Below, in pieces: positions 7,957 to 16,880 of a stretch of 64,000 nucleotides of DNA. The notes beneath the pieces are model-generated. The model made no database searches. It was not told where the DNA came from and saw only the letters and a list, made by a program, of their open reading frames with translations. This DNA comes from Nocardioides sp. Root1257 (GTDB lineage: Bacteria; Actinomycetota; Actinomycetes; Propionibacteriales; Nocardioidaceae), in the NCBI RefSeq assembly GCF_001425175.1, contig NZ_LMDV01000009.1, positions 1-64,000 on the forward strand, written 5' to 3'. A program made the position numbers and the translations under genes. The stretch's first letter is position 1. Each line of letters starts with the position of its first letter.

Positions 7957-7973
7957 GTGACTGACGTCATCAC
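7957..7973. promoter_or_regulatory. imperfect palindrome around TGACGTCA
   Basis: GTGA-C-TGACGTCA-T-CAC lies upstream of the leftward operon. The centre TGACGTCA is an exact palindrome and the GTGA/TCAC flanks extend it. It could be an operator for that operon; the regulator is not in the window. Confidence 0.3.
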
Positions 7974-8052
7974 GCTAGGCGCGGCTCCCGCGGTCGGGGA
8001 AAGAGCCGACGTCGATGGCTGGCATCAGCGCGATCGGGGTTCCGGGTGATGG

Positions 8053-8075
8053 CGGTCACGGGTTTCCTGTGACCG
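8053..8075. promoter_or_regulatory. operator-like inverted repeat before the ABC importer
   Basis: CGGTCAC, nine bases, then GTGACCG: a perfect 7-bp inverted repeat centred about 50 bases before the importer gene. The same GTCAC-N9-GTGAC spacing occurs at 35523-35541 before a cupin gene. Confidence 0.45.
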
Positions 8076-8117
8076 AACCCACAGGCGGTCCACCGCCCCT
8101 GAAACCAGGAGTTGACG

Positions 8118-9110
8118 ATGCAGCACCCCTTCTCCAAGCGCAGCCGAGCGGCCCTCGCCGTGCTGGCCGCCGGCAGCCTGCTGACGCTCGCCGCCTGCAG
8201 CAGCGATGGCACCCAGTCGGCCGCCGGCTCCGACGACGGGTCGGGCTCGGGCGACACCAAGACCCTCGTCTTCTCGCCGCTGGCGCTGAAGATCCCCGCG
8301 ATGCAGCAGCTGTCCGACGGCATCAAGGCCTACGGCAAGTCCCAGGGCTACGACGTCGTCGTCCAGGACCCCAACCTCGACCCGCAGAAGCAGGTCACCG
8401 ACCTGCAGACCGCGATCGAGAGCGGCAAGGCCGACGCGGTCTGGGCGATCATGGTCGCCCCCGAGGCAGCTGCCTCGCTGATCTCGGTCGCCCAGGACAA
8501 GGGTGTCCCGATGGTCGTCAACGGCACCCCCGAGGCCTACGGCCTCGACGGGATGGTCCCCGGCATCACCTTCTCGACGATCGACTACGAGGCCGAGGGC
8601 GAGGCCGCCGGCACCGAGCTCGGCAACTGCATCAACGAGAAGTACGACGGCAAGGCCAAGGTGCTCTTCGAGGAGGCCGCCCCCGGCACCGCCGGCAAGG
8701 AGGAGTACGAGGGCGCGGTCAAGAAGTACCTCGCCGCGACCGCTCCCGACGCCGAGATCGTCCAGTCGATCGTGGTCAGCGACCGCCAGGCCGCGCAGAC
8801 CGACGTCGGCAACGTCCTCCAGGGCAACCCCGACATCAACGCCGTCTTCGGCCAGAACGACGAGGGCGCACTCGGCACCATCGGCGCCTTCAAGGCAGCG
8901 GGCAAGGACCTGCCCTGCCTGACCGAGACCGGCGGCAACGACGAGACGCTGGCCGCCGTCAAGAGCGGTGACATCTACGCCGTGGTCGCCCTGCAGTTCC
9001 AGGACGACATGTCGCAGAACGTCGCGACGCTGACGAAGATGCTCGAGGACCCGACCGCCGAGGGTGAGCAGCTCACCACTCCGCAGAAGGTCGTCAAGGC
9101 GGGATCTTGA
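8118..9110 (+). CDS. RbsB-type substrate-binding lipoprotein of an ABC importer
   Basis: A 330-residue extracellular solute-binding protein. The signal peptide (KRSRAALAVLAAGSLLTLAA) ends in a lipobox (LAAC), so Cys would be lipidated at the membrane. The mature part has the periplasmic-binding-protein type 1 fold of sugar binders (ribose/xylose class). The start ATG at 8118 has CAGGAG eight bases before. It leads a four-gene importer/hydrolase unit divergent from the meta-cleavage operon. The ligand may be a sugar-like or aromatic compound fed to these enzymes; this is inference. Confidence 0.87.
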   Translation: MQHPFSKRSRAALAVLAAGSLLTLAACSSDGTQSAAGSDDGSGSGDTKTLVFSPLALKIPAMQQLSDGIKAYGKSQGYDVVVQDPNLDPQKQVTDLQTAIESGKADAVWAIMVAPEAAASLISVAQDKGVPMVVNGTPEAYGLDGMVPGITFSTIDYEAEGEAAGTELGNCINEKYDGKAKVLFEEAAPGTAGKEEYEGAVKKYLAATAPDAEIVQSIVVSDRQAAQTDVGNVLQGNPDINAVFGQNDEGALGTIGAFKAAGKDLPCLTETGGNDETLAAVKSGDIYAVVALQFQDDMSQNVATLTKMLEDPTAEGEQLTTPQKVVKAGS

Positions 9111-10219
9111 GCGTGTCCACCGACTCCGTGCCCACCTCGGGGGCGTCCGTGGCCGGGGCTGACAGCCCCGGCCCGGCGCCGGCCCCCTCCACCACGACCG
9201 GCCAGGACATGCCCCGGTCGGTCTCCGTCCTGGTCTTCATGCGCGACCGCGGCATCTTCGTGCTGTGGGGGCTGCTGATCGTCGCCTTCGCATTCTGGTG
9301 CTCGCCGTACTTCTTCAAGGTCGACAACGCCATCCTGATCGCCAACGCGGCGGCCCTGACCGCGCTCTTCGCGGCTGGCGTCGGCATCGGCATCATGACC
9401 GGCGTCCTCGACCTGTCGCTGCCGGGCACGGCGGCGGTGGCCAGCTGTGTCTGCGGCTGGGTCCTCACGCACGGCCACGCCACCTGGCTCGGCCTCGCCG
9501 CCGGCCTCGGCGCCGGCGTCGTGGTGGGCCTGGTCAACGGGCTGATCACCATCCGCGGCTTCAACCCGATCATCGTCACGATCGGCACGCTCTCGGTCCT
9601 CTCGGGCCTCGCGGCGGTCATCGCCGGCGGCTACACGTTCCCCGGCCTCACCCAGCTCGAGTTCATGGGCACGCACCGCTACCTCAAGGTCGGCGACTCG
9701 TTCTCCGGCATCCCGGCACCGGTGTTCATCGTGGCCGCGGTCTTCATCGTCGGCACGGTCTTCCTGACCCGCACCCGCGACGGCATCCGCCTGATGGCGG
9801 TCGGCGCCAACGCCGAGGCCGTACGACGGGCCGGCATCCACGCCGACCGCTACCGCGTGCTGGGCTTCGTCATCTCCGGCGTGCTCGGCGCGCTCGGCGG
9901 CCTGGTCGCGACTGCCAACGTCACCGAGGCGAACCCCAACGCCAGCCCGGCGATCATCTTCACCGCGCTGACGGCGGTCGCCCTCGCGGGTGTCGCCCTC
10001 ACCGGCGGCCGTGGCAGCCTGCCGCGCGTCCTGGTCGGCGCCCTGATCCTCGCCACGATCAGCAACGGCCTGACGATCCGGGGCATCCAGCCCTACTGGG
10101 CCACCGTCTGCACCGGCGCCCTGCTGCTCGGCTCGCTGGCCTTCGAGCGGGTGCTCCAGACCGCCGTGTCCGAGCGACTGATGGCCGCCAACCTCTCCGT
10201 CCACCAGAAGAAGGTCTGA
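9107..10219 (+). CDS. ABC importer permease (BPD_transp_2 / RbsC type)
   Basis: About 370 residues: an N-terminal Ser/Pro/Ala-rich cytoplasmic stretch of about 45 residues, then a run of roughly nine or ten hydrophobic helices. The conserved NGLITIRGFNPIIVTIGTLS segment is typical of ribose-class permeases, where it couples to the ATPase. The start is uncertain: TTG at 9107 overlaps the previous stop (TTGA), and a GTG lies six bases on; both follow AAGGCGGG. Only one permease gene is present, so the channel would be a homodimer. Confidence 0.85.
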   Translation: MSVSTDSVPTSGASVAGADSPGPAPAPSTTTGQDMPRSVSVLVFMRDRGIFVLWGLLIVAFAFWCSPYFFKVDNAILIANAAALTALFAAGVGIGIMTGVLDLSLPGTAAVASCVCGWVLTHGHATWLGLAAGLGAGVVVGLVNGLITIRGFNPIIVTIGTLSVLSGLAAVIAGGYTFPGLTQLEFMGTHRYLKVGDSFSGIPAPVFIVAAVFIVGTVFLTRTRDGIRLMAVGANAEAVRRAGIHADRYRVLGFVISGVLGALGGLVATANVTEANPNASPAIIFTALTAVALAGVALTGGRGSLPRVLVGALILATISNGLTIRGIQPYWATVCTGALLLGSLAFERVLQTAVSERLMAANLSVHQKKV

Positions 10220-10220
10220 C

Positions 10221-11015
10221 ATGACGACGACCGGTACGCCGGCCCTCGATCTGCAGGGGATCGAGATGCACTACGGCTTCGTCCGTGCGCTCGACGGCAT
10301 CGACATCCACGTGAACGCCGGCGAGGTCGTCGCCCTGCTCGGCGACAACGGTGCCGGCAAGTCGACGCTGCTCAAGGTGATGTCGGGCGCGCACCGGCCC
10401 TCGGGCGGCACCATCCGCGTGCGCGGCGAGGAGAAGTCCTTCCACGCCCCGAGCGACGCCGCCGACGCGGGCATCCAGATGGTCTACCAGGACCTGTCGC
10501 TGGTGGAGCCGCAGGACATCGCGATCAACCTGAACCTCGGCCAGGAGAAGCTGCGCCGCGGACCGCTCGGCTGGCTGGGCTTCGTCGACCGCAAGGAGAT
10601 GCGCCGCAGCTCCGAGAAGGAGCTCGACCGCCTCGGCGTGCGCACGGCTCCGATGACCCGGCCGGTCGAGATGCTCTCCGGGGGTCAGCGCCAGGTCGTC
10701 GCCCTGGCCCGCAGCGCGATCCGGGTCAACGGGGAGTCGCAGGGCATCCTGCTGCTCGACGAGCCCACGGCCGCGCTCGGCTACGAGCAGACCAAGAACG
10801 TCGAGGCGCTGATCCGCCGGATGGCCGACCAGGGCATCGCGATCGTCGTCGTCACCCACGACCTGCCGCTCTGCTACGAGGTCGCCGACCGGATCGTGAT
10901 CCTCAACCGGGGCAAGAAGGTCGCCGACCTGGCCGCCGCCGGCGCCGACCGCGACCACATCGTCGGCTGGATCACCGGCTCACGCCCGTCGATGTTCGAG
11001 ACGGCCGGGGCATGA
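10221..11015 (+). CDS. ABC importer ATP-binding protein
   Basis: A 264-residue single ABC domain. Walker A is GDNGAGKST (41-49), the Q-loop is VYQDLS, the signature LSGGQRQ starts at 152, Walker B is ILLLDE (176-181) and the H-loop is THD. Ribose-class ATPases usually carry two fused ABC domains of about 500 residues; this one has a single domain, as in the short subgroup, and would work as a dimer. It starts one base after the permease stop, and its stop overlaps the next ATG (ATGA). Confidence 0.88.
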   Translation: MTTTGTPALDLQGIEMHYGFVRALDGIDIHVNAGEVVALLGDNGAGKSTLLKVMSGAHRPSGGTIRVRGEEKSFHAPSDAADAGIQMVYQDLSLVEPQDIAINLNLGQEKLRRGPLGWLGFVDRKEMRRSSEKELDRLGVRTAPMTRPVEMLSGGQRQVVALARSAIRVNGESQGILLLDEPTAALGYEQTKNVEALIRRMADQGIAIVVVTHDLPLCYEVADRIVILNRGKKVADLAAAGADRDHIVGWITGSRPSMFETAGA

Positions 11016-11977
11016 CCCTGCACCGAGCGTACGTCGAGCGGTTCCCGCTGCTCGACGGCATCGACTCCTTCGAGCAGCTCATGTCGGACCCGGCCCTCGA
11101 GCAGCGCTTCCACGCCTTCATGCAGTGGACCGACGCCGCAGCGGCGCCGGACGTCGTCACCGAGGACACCACCGTGCCCGGTCCGCACGGGCCCGTGCCG
11201 GTGCGGCTCTACACCCCGGACCGCCGTACGACCGACCTCCCCTGCCTGGTCTGGATGCACGGCGGCGCCTTCATGATGGGCGACCTCGACATGCCCGAGG
11301 CCGACCGGACCGCGCGCGAGGTGTGCGCCCGCGCGGGTGCTCTCGTCGTCAGCGTCGACTACCGGCTCGCGGTCGGCGGTGTGCACTTCCCGGTGCCGCT
11401 CGACGACGTGGTCGCCGTCGTGCGCTGGGTCCGCGACAGCGCGGTCGACCTCGGCGTCGACCCCGACGCCATCGCGGTCGGGGGTGCCAGCGCCGGCGCC
11501 AACCTCGGGACCGCCGCGGTGCTCCGGCTGCGTGACGAGGACGGCTGGCAGCCGGCCTCGCTCGTCGCGGCGTACGGCGTCTACCACCCCGTGCTCCCGC
11601 CGGCGACCGCCGAGATCGACGAGCTCATGGCCGAGGTCCCCGCGCTGCTGGGCTTCACCGACGAGCAGACCGCCGGCTTCACCGCCAACTACCTCGGCGC
11701 GTCGCCCGAGTCGGCCGACGGTCGCTCGATGCCCGCGCTGGCCGACCTCACCGGACTGTGCCGGGTCCTCATGATCGACGCCGAGTACGACGACCTGCGC
11801 CGCTCCGAGGAGCCCTTCCACGAGGCGCTCCTCGCGGCCGGGGTCGACGTCACCCGCCACTTGATGCCGGGCCTGATGCACGGCTTCCTCAACCTGCCCG
11901 CCGAGGTCGAGCCGGTCGGCACCGCCTTCCAGCTGATCGCCGACGCCGTCCCATCTGCAAGGAGCTCCCATGTCTGA
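11012..11977 (+). CDS. alpha/beta hydrolase, hormone-sensitive lipase type
   Basis: A 321-residue esterase/lactonase-like protein. It has the HGG oxyanion motif (83-85, WMHGGAFMMG), the nucleophile Ser160 in GGASAG, an acid in DAEYDD (about 256-260), and His290 (LMHGFLN). No signal peptide is present, so it acts in the cytoplasm. Its ATG overlaps the ATPase gene stop and its end overlaps the next gene, so it belongs to the importer operon. It may hydrolyse an ester form of the imported compound. Substrate unknown. Confidence 0.85.
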   Translation: MTLHRAYVERFPLLDGIDSFEQLMSDPALEQRFHAFMQWTDAAAAPDVVTEDTTVPGPHGPVPVRLYTPDRRTTDLPCLVWMHGGAFMMGDLDMPEADRTAREVCARAGALVVSVDYRLAVGGVHFPVPLDDVVAVVRWVRDSAVDLGVDPDAIAVGGASAGANLGTAAVLRLRDEDGWQPASLVAAYGVYHPVLPPATAEIDELMAEVPALLGFTDEQTAGFTANYLGASPESADGRSMPALADLTGLCRVLMIDAEYDDLRRSEEPFHEALLAAGVDVTRHLMPGLMHGFLNLPAEVEPVGTAFQLIADAVPSARSSHV

Positions 11978-13112
11978 GTCGTCCCCGTCCACCGTCGACC
12001 GCGTCCTGATCGTCGGCGGCGGCATCACCGGCGGCGTGCTCGCCCTCGCGCTGCGCCAGCGCAACGTCGAGGTGGTGCTCCTCGACCTGCGCGAGTCGCT
12101 CGGGGGCGTCGGGCACGGCATCACGCTGCAGGGCAACGCGCTCAAGGCGTTCCAGGCGGTCGGCATCTACGACCAGCTCGCCGAGCGCGGCTTCGCGTTC
12201 AACCACCTGCGGCTCAAGACCGCCGACGGCCACGTGATCGCCGAGATCCCGACGCCCCCGATGGGTGGGCCCGACCTGCCCGGCACGATGGGCGCCGTCC
12301 GCGGCGACATCGCGGACATCCTGGCCGTCGAGGTCGAGAAGGCCGGCGTCGACGTACGCCTCGGCACCACGCTGACCGCCATCGACGACCACGGCGACTC
12401 CGTCACCGTGACGCTGTCGGACGGGTCGACCGAGACCGTCGACCTGCTCGTCGGCGCCGACGGCATCCGCTCCAAGGTGCGCTCGATGATCGGCATCGAG
12501 ACCGAGCCGCACCACGTCGGCATGGGCATCTGGCGCACCGTCGCCCAGCGGCCGGCCGAGATGGACTGCTCGGAGATGTACTACGGCGGCCCGAAGTTCA
12601 AGGCCGGCTACACGCCCATCTCCGAGGACCTCTGCTACGCCTTCCTGCTCGAGGAGGACCTGGACCGGTCCTACCTGGGCGAAGGCCCGCGCGGCGCCGA
12701 GCTCAAGGAGCGCGGCCAGGGGTACGGCGGCATCTGGGGCCAGGTGCGCGACAGCCTCGCCGACGACGCGATCGTCAACTACCAGTGGATCGAGGCGATC
12801 TGCGTCGAGTCGCCGTGGCACCGCGGACGCACGATCATCATCGGCGACGCCGCGCACGCGTGCCCGCCGCTGATCGCGCAGGGCGCCGCGATGTGCGCCG
12901 AGGACGCGGTGATCCTGGCGGAGATGCTCACGTCCGGCGCGTCCGTCGACGAGGTGCTGCCGGCATTCATGGAGCGCCGCTTCCCTCGCGTGAAGATGGT
13001 GCTCGACAACAGCCTCACGCTCGCCGACTGGGAGATCCACCCCGAGACCGAGGGCGCCGACCCCGGCCGGATCATGGGCCAGACCCTGCACGCACTGGTG
13101 GCTCCGGCCTGA
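11970..13112 (+). CDS. FAD-dependent aromatic monooxygenase-like protein
   Basis: A 380-residue class A flavoprotein hydroxylase. The dinucleotide-binding GGGITGG is at residues 16-22, the DG motif is LLVGADGIRS, and the second FAD motif GDAAHACPP starts near residue 292. These enzymes use NAD(P)H and O2 to hydroxylate aromatic rings. It is preceded by AAGGAGCTCCC before the ATG and overlaps the hydrolase gene end by eight bases. In this locus it could make the diol that the divergent extradiol dioxygenase cleaves; this is an inference from position. Confidence 0.85.
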   Translation: MSESSPSTVDRVLIVGGGITGGVLALALRQRNVEVVLLDLRESLGGVGHGITLQGNALKAFQAVGIYDQLAERGFAFNHLRLKTADGHVIAEIPTPPMGGPDLPGTMGAVRGDIADILAVEVEKAGVDVRLGTTLTAIDDHGDSVTVTLSDGSTETVDLLVGADGIRSKVRSMIGIETEPHHVGMGIWRTVAQRPAEMDCSEMYYGGPKFKAGYTPISEDLCYAFLLEEDLDRSYLGEGPRGAELKERGQGYGGIWGQVRDSLADDAIVNYQWIEAICVESPWHRGRTIIIGDAAHACPPLIAQGAAMCAEDAVILAEMLTSGASVDEVLPAFMERRFPRVKMVLDNSLTLADWEIHPETEGADPGRIMGQTLHALVAPA

Positions 13113-14458
13113 TGGGTCTGCCGCTCACGAGCCAGGGCGACGCCGGCTTCGAGGAGGCCCGGGTCGACCGGATCTTCAACCGGCGGCTGACGGACCGCCG
13201 GCCGGCCGCGGTCGTGCGACCCGAGACGGAGGCGGACGTGGTGGCCGCCGTACGCCTCGCGCGCGACCGCGGCTGGCAGGTCGCCGTACGGGCCGGCGGG
13301 CACAGCTGGGCGCAGTGGTCGGTGCGCACCGACGCCCTGGTCATCGACCTGGGCGGGCTCCAGGAGATGGAGTACGACGAGGAGACGGGAATCGTCCGCG
13401 TCTCTCCCTCGACGAGGGGCGGCGCCGAGCTGGCGCCGTACCTCGCCGAGCGCGGACGGTTCTTCCTCGGTGGGCACTGCCCCACCGTCGGGGTCGGCGG
13501 ATTCCTCCTCCAGGGCGGCCAGGGCTGGAACGCCCGCGGCTGGGGCTGGGCGGCGGAGTACGTCGTCGCCATCGACGTGGTGACCGCGTCGGGGGAGCTG
13601 GTGCGCGCCGACGCGACCCAGAACTCCGACCTCTTCTGGGCCGCCCGCGGCTCGGGCCCCGGCTTCCCCGGCGTGGTCACCCGCTTCCACCTGCAGACCC
13701 GGGAGCTCCCGGCACACTTCGCGCACACCGTGCAGGGCTTCCACCTCGACGACTTCGACGAGGTGATGACCTGGCTGCACGACACGCACGCGTCCATCGC
13801 CGACACCGTCGAGATCGTCGCGCTCACCAAGACCGACGTGCAGGTCTCCCCCGACCCGATCCTCCTGGTGACCGCGCTCGCGATGGTCTCCTCGGCGGAC
13901 GAGTCGGACGCGGCGCTGGCGCCCTTCCGCACCAACCCGGCGCTGGACCGGGCGATCTTCGTGATCGACGACGAGCCGACCACCCCCGAGGCCGAGCGCG
14001 CCCGCCAGCTCGAGGACAACCCCGAGGGCCACCGCTGGGCCGTCGACAACGCCTGGCTCACCGGGCCCGCCGGCGACGTCGTACCGGCGATGCGGCGCGC
14101 GTACACGACGCTCCCGAACGCCCAGGCGTTCACCATCTGGTTCTCGATGGCGCCGCTGCGCGAGCTGCCCGACATGGCCTTCTCGATGCAGTCCGAGATC
14201 TACCTCGCGTCGTACGTCCTGTGGGAGTCGCCCGAGGACGACGACCGCTGCCTCGCGTGGCTCGACGGCGCGATGGCCGACCTCGAGCCGGTCACCGTCG
14301 GCCAGTACCTCGGCGACTCCGACCACACCCGTCGCCAGGTGAGGTTCATGTCCGACGACGCCTGGGACCGCCTGCAGACGGTGTACGCCGACCGCGACCC
14401 CGACCGTCTGTTCGTGGGCTACCTGGGCGACTCCGAGAACAGGAACCACTGGGAGTAA
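13112..14458 (+). CDS. BBE-type FAD-binding oxidoreductase, probably bicovalent flavin
   Basis: A 448-residue PCMH-fold flavoprotein of the berberine-bridge-enzyme group. His64 in RAGGHSW and Cys123 in GGHCPTVGVGG are the two residues that attach FAD covalently in bicovalent members. The C-terminal end (RDPDRLFVGYLGDSENRNHWE) resembles the family closing segment. There is no signal peptide. Its ATG shares one base with the previous stop. Members oxidise alcohols, sugars or phenols with O2. The substrate here is presumably an intermediate of the same catabolic pathway. Confidence 0.82.
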   Translation: MGLPLTSQGDAGFEEARVDRIFNRRLTDRRPAAVVRPETEADVVAAVRLARDRGWQVAVRAGGHSWAQWSVRTDALVIDLGGLQEMEYDEETGIVRVSPSTRGGAELAPYLAERGRFFLGGHCPTVGVGGFLLQGGQGWNARGWGWAAEYVVAIDVVTASGELVRADATQNSDLFWAARGSGPGFPGVVTRFHLQTRELPAHFAHTVQGFHLDDFDEVMTWLHDTHASIADTVEIVALTKTDVQVSPDPILLVTALAMVSSADESDAALAPFRTNPALDRAIFVIDDEPTTPEAERARQLEDNPEGHRWAVDNAWLTGPAGDVVPAMRRAYTTLPNAQAFTIWFSMAPLRELPDMAFSMQSEIYLASYVLWESPEDDDRCLAWLDGAMADLEPVTVGQYLGDSDHTRRQVRFMSDDAWDRLQTVYADRDPDRLFVGYLGDSENRNHWE

Positions 14459-14497
14459 GGCGTGCACCGAGGGCCGTGTCGGCGTGATGATGGGCCG

Positions 14498-15226
14498 ATG
14501 ACGGCCTACAGCGGCACGGACGAGTTCGAGGGCGCGACCTTCGTCAGGACCAGCTTCAAGGGGGCGACCCTGCGCTTCTCCGACGTCAGCGGCGTGACGA
14601 TGCGCAGCGTCGACGTCGGCGGGCTCGACATCGACAGCCACGACCTGGCGTTCGGCAGCCTCGTCGTCAACGGCGTCGACGTGGTGCCGCTCGTCGAGGC
14701 CGAGCTCAACCGGCAGTTCCCCGGCCGGGAGCTCCAGAAGGAGCGGACGCCCGAGGGCCTGCGCGCAGCCTGGGTCGCCGTGCGGTCCGCGTGGCAGGAG
14801 ACGATCGCCGGGACGCCGCCGGACCTGGTGGATGCTCACGTCGAGGACGAGTGGTCCCTGGCCCAGACCCTGCGCCACCTGGTCCTCGCCACCGACGCGT
14901 GGCTCCGCGGCGCCATCCAGCGGGACCCGCAGCCCTTCCACGAGATCGGGCAGATCTTCACCGGCGCCGAGCAGATGGGCTTCGACATGTCGGTCTTCCG
15001 CGCGGAGCCGGCGCCGTACGACGAGGTCCTCGCGGTGCGTGCCGAGCGGCAGCAGCTGGTGACCGACTTCCTCGCCACCGCCACGGACGAGCTGCTCGCC
15101 GAGCAGCGCGACGACCCGTGGGGCGGCGACTGGCACCCCAGCGTCGGCGACTGCGTCCGCGTGATCCTGGAGGAGGATTGGGCGCACCTGCGCTACATCC
15201 GTCGGGACCTCGCCCTGCTGCGTTGA
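14498..15226 (+). CDS. DinB-like protein with pentapeptide-like N-terminus
   Basis: A 242-residue protein. Residues about 1-65 are pentapeptide-repeat-like (FEGATFVRTSFKGATLRFSD, then VTMRSVDVGGLDID). After a PLVEAELNRQFPGR linker comes a four-helix DinB-type bundle. Histidines in TLRHLVLATD and EEDWAHLRYI are at the places where DinB proteins bind metal. DinB-fold proteins include thiol-dependent metalloenzymes, and the role of this fusion is unknown. The ATG at 14498 has GATGAT six bases upstream and no clear ribosome site. It is probably transcribed separately from the catabolic genes. Confidence 0.72.
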   Translation: MTAYSGTDEFEGATFVRTSFKGATLRFSDVSGVTMRSVDVGGLDIDSHDLAFGSLVVNGVDVVPLVEAELNRQFPGRELQKERTPEGLRAAWVAVRSAWQETIAGTPPDLVDAHVEDEWSLAQTLRHLVLATDAWLRGAIQRDPQPFHEIGQIFTGAEQMGFDMSVFRAEPAPYDEVLAVRAERQQLVTDFLATATDELLAEQRDDPWGGDWHPSVGDCVRVILEEDWAHLRYIRRDLALLR

Positions 15227-15365
15227 GGCCGATCCGGTCCGACACGACGCACTGGACTGGAGCAGCGTCCGCGTCGCCGTCATTGCGCTGACAGCCGCGG
15301 GCGCCGCGTGATTGGCTGGCCCGTCGGCCGTGGGGGTCCGACCCCGACGACCGAGAGGCCGCGGC

Positions 15366-16655
15366 ATGCGCCGACTGCTCTGCTCCGCCCTGCTCAGCAC
15401 CGCTCTGCTGACCACCGTCCTGGCCGCCGCGCCGGCGGCCACCGGCGCGACCAAGACGGTCGACCGCGGGCCGACGACGATGCTGGGCGGCGCCAAGGCA
15501 GGTCTCGCGGGCGGCCGCGACCTCGCGTACGCCGGCGGTCGCCTCTACACGCTCGACGACGCGACGGTCCGGGTGTTCGCCCCGGGTGCGTCCGGCAACA
15601 CGGCCCCGCAGCGCACCATCGACCTCGACCTGCCCAGCGGCCAGCACTCGTGGTCGATCGCCGTCGGCGACGACGGCACGACGTACGTGCTGACGAGCAA
15701 CGACGCCCTCACGTCGTCGACCATCCTCGTCTACGCCGCCGGCGCAAGCGGCGCCGCCGGCCACCTCTCGATCGGCAACGGCTCCCTCGGGCTGATGTCC
15801 CCCATCGACATCGCCGAGCGCGACGGCGGCTTCGCGCTCCTCGACAACGACTCCAACGCGATCTTCTTCTACGCCCAGTCGGGCATGGGCGCGCCGGTCG
15901 CGGTCGGTGGCATCGACGCCGGCTCCAGCACCCAGACCCAGATCTTCGGGCCGAGCACCATCGACACCGCTCCGGACGGCCGGCTGGTCGTCCGCGGCGC
16001 CGACTGGGTCTCGGTGTTCGCCGCGGACGCGCAGGGCGACGTGGCGCCGACGCAGTACCTCCAGGGTGACCAGACGATGATCGGGGTGCCGCTCGGCGCC
16101 GGCCTCGACACCCGTGGCGACCTCTACCTCGCCACGGTCGACGCGTACGGCGCCGACCCCGGCAACCCCCGCGTGCTGCGCTTCGACCCCGGCGCCACCG
16201 GCAACGTCGCGCCCGCGGGCGTGCTCGCCGGCGCCCGGACGGGCCTCGGTCTCCCCTACCTGGAGGTGCTGCCGTCGGGCAGCATCGCGGTCGCGAGCTT
16301 CGAGACGACGACGTACACCTTCGACGGCGCGATCCGCTTCTTCCGCCCGCTCGGTCCGTACGCCGCACCCGGCAGGCCCACGAAGCTGACCGCCAGCGGC
16401 AAGAAGGCCGCGCCCCGGCGCACGGTCACCTGGAAGCCGGCAGCGGCCGACAGCGATGTCCCGGTCACGGCGTACGCCGTCAAGGTCACCTGCCGGGGCA
16501 AGGTGAAGCTCGACAGGACCCTGCCCGCCAAGACCCGCTCGGTCACGGTGCGGCTCGGCACCTTCCGGAGGGGCGCGTGCGTCGCGACGGTCCGGGCGAG
16601 CAACGAGGTCGGCTCCGGCGCCGTAGCGAAGGCGCGGTTCGCCGTCCGGCGCTGA
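15366..16655 (+). CDS. secreted beta-propeller-like protein with C-terminal FnIII domain
   Basis: A 429-residue exported protein. The signal peptide is MRRLLCSALLSTALLTTVLA, probably cleaved after an AxA site around residue 25-28. Residues about 40-340 contain repeated segments of the kind LRFDPGATGNVAPAGVLAG and VFAPGASGNTAPQRTI, recalling NHL-type propeller blades. Residues about 345-429 read as a fibronectin type III domain (GRPTKLTASGKK...VRASNEVGSG). There is no cell-wall sorting motif. It is likely a surface or extracellular binding protein; I cannot assign a ligand or enzyme activity. Confidence 0.72.
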   Translation: MRRLLCSALLSTALLTTVLAAAPAATGATKTVDRGPTTMLGGAKAGLAGGRDLAYAGGRLYTLDDATVRVFAPGASGNTAPQRTIDLDLPSGQHSWSIAVGDDGTTYVLTSNDALTSSTILVYAAGASGAAGHLSIGNGSLGLMSPIDIAERDGGFALLDNDSNAIFFYAQSGMGAPVAVGGIDAGSSTQTQIFGPSTIDTAPDGRLVVRGADWVSVFAADAQGDVAPTQYLQGDQTMIGVPLGAGLDTRGDLYLATVDAYGADPGNPRVLRFDPGATGNVAPAGVLAGARTGLGLPYLEVLPSGSIAVASFETTTYTFDGAIRFFRPLGPYAAPGRPTKLTASGKKAAPRRTVTWKPAAADSDVPVTAYAVKVTCRGKVKLDRTLPAKTRSVTVRLGTFRRGACVATVRASNEVGSGAVAKARFAVRR

Positions 16656-16729
16656 GCGGGCACATGGGTGCCCTCGGGTGGCTGGTCGTGGCTCCGGGTG
16701 CGCCGCCGCGTAGTGGGTACCGCCCCGTC

Positions 16730-16867
16730 ATGAGGAAGCTGATCAGACTGGCCGCGCTCTTCGGGATCGCCAAGAAGGTCTACCAAGAGGCGCAGAGGCC
16801 CGAGAACCAGGCACGGCTGCGCGCCGCCGCCGACAAGATCAGGCAACGGCAGGCCGCGCGCCGCTGA
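16730..16867 (+). CDS. small basic helical protein, 45 residues
   Basis: A short protein rich in Arg, Lys, Ala and Gln, with a first amphipathic stretch (MRKLIRLAALFGIAKKVYQE) and a second helix (RLRAAADKIRQRQAARR). The first part is typical of small actinobacterial proteins that lie on or span the membrane. TACCGC lies six bases before the ATG, a near match to the leaderless pattern. It ends 13 bases before the convergent glycosyltransferase gene. I do not recognise a named family. Confidence 0.5.
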   Translation: MRKLIRLAALFGIAKKVYQEAQRPENQARLRAAADKIRQRQAARR

Positions 16868-16880
16868 CGGACCTCGCGGG

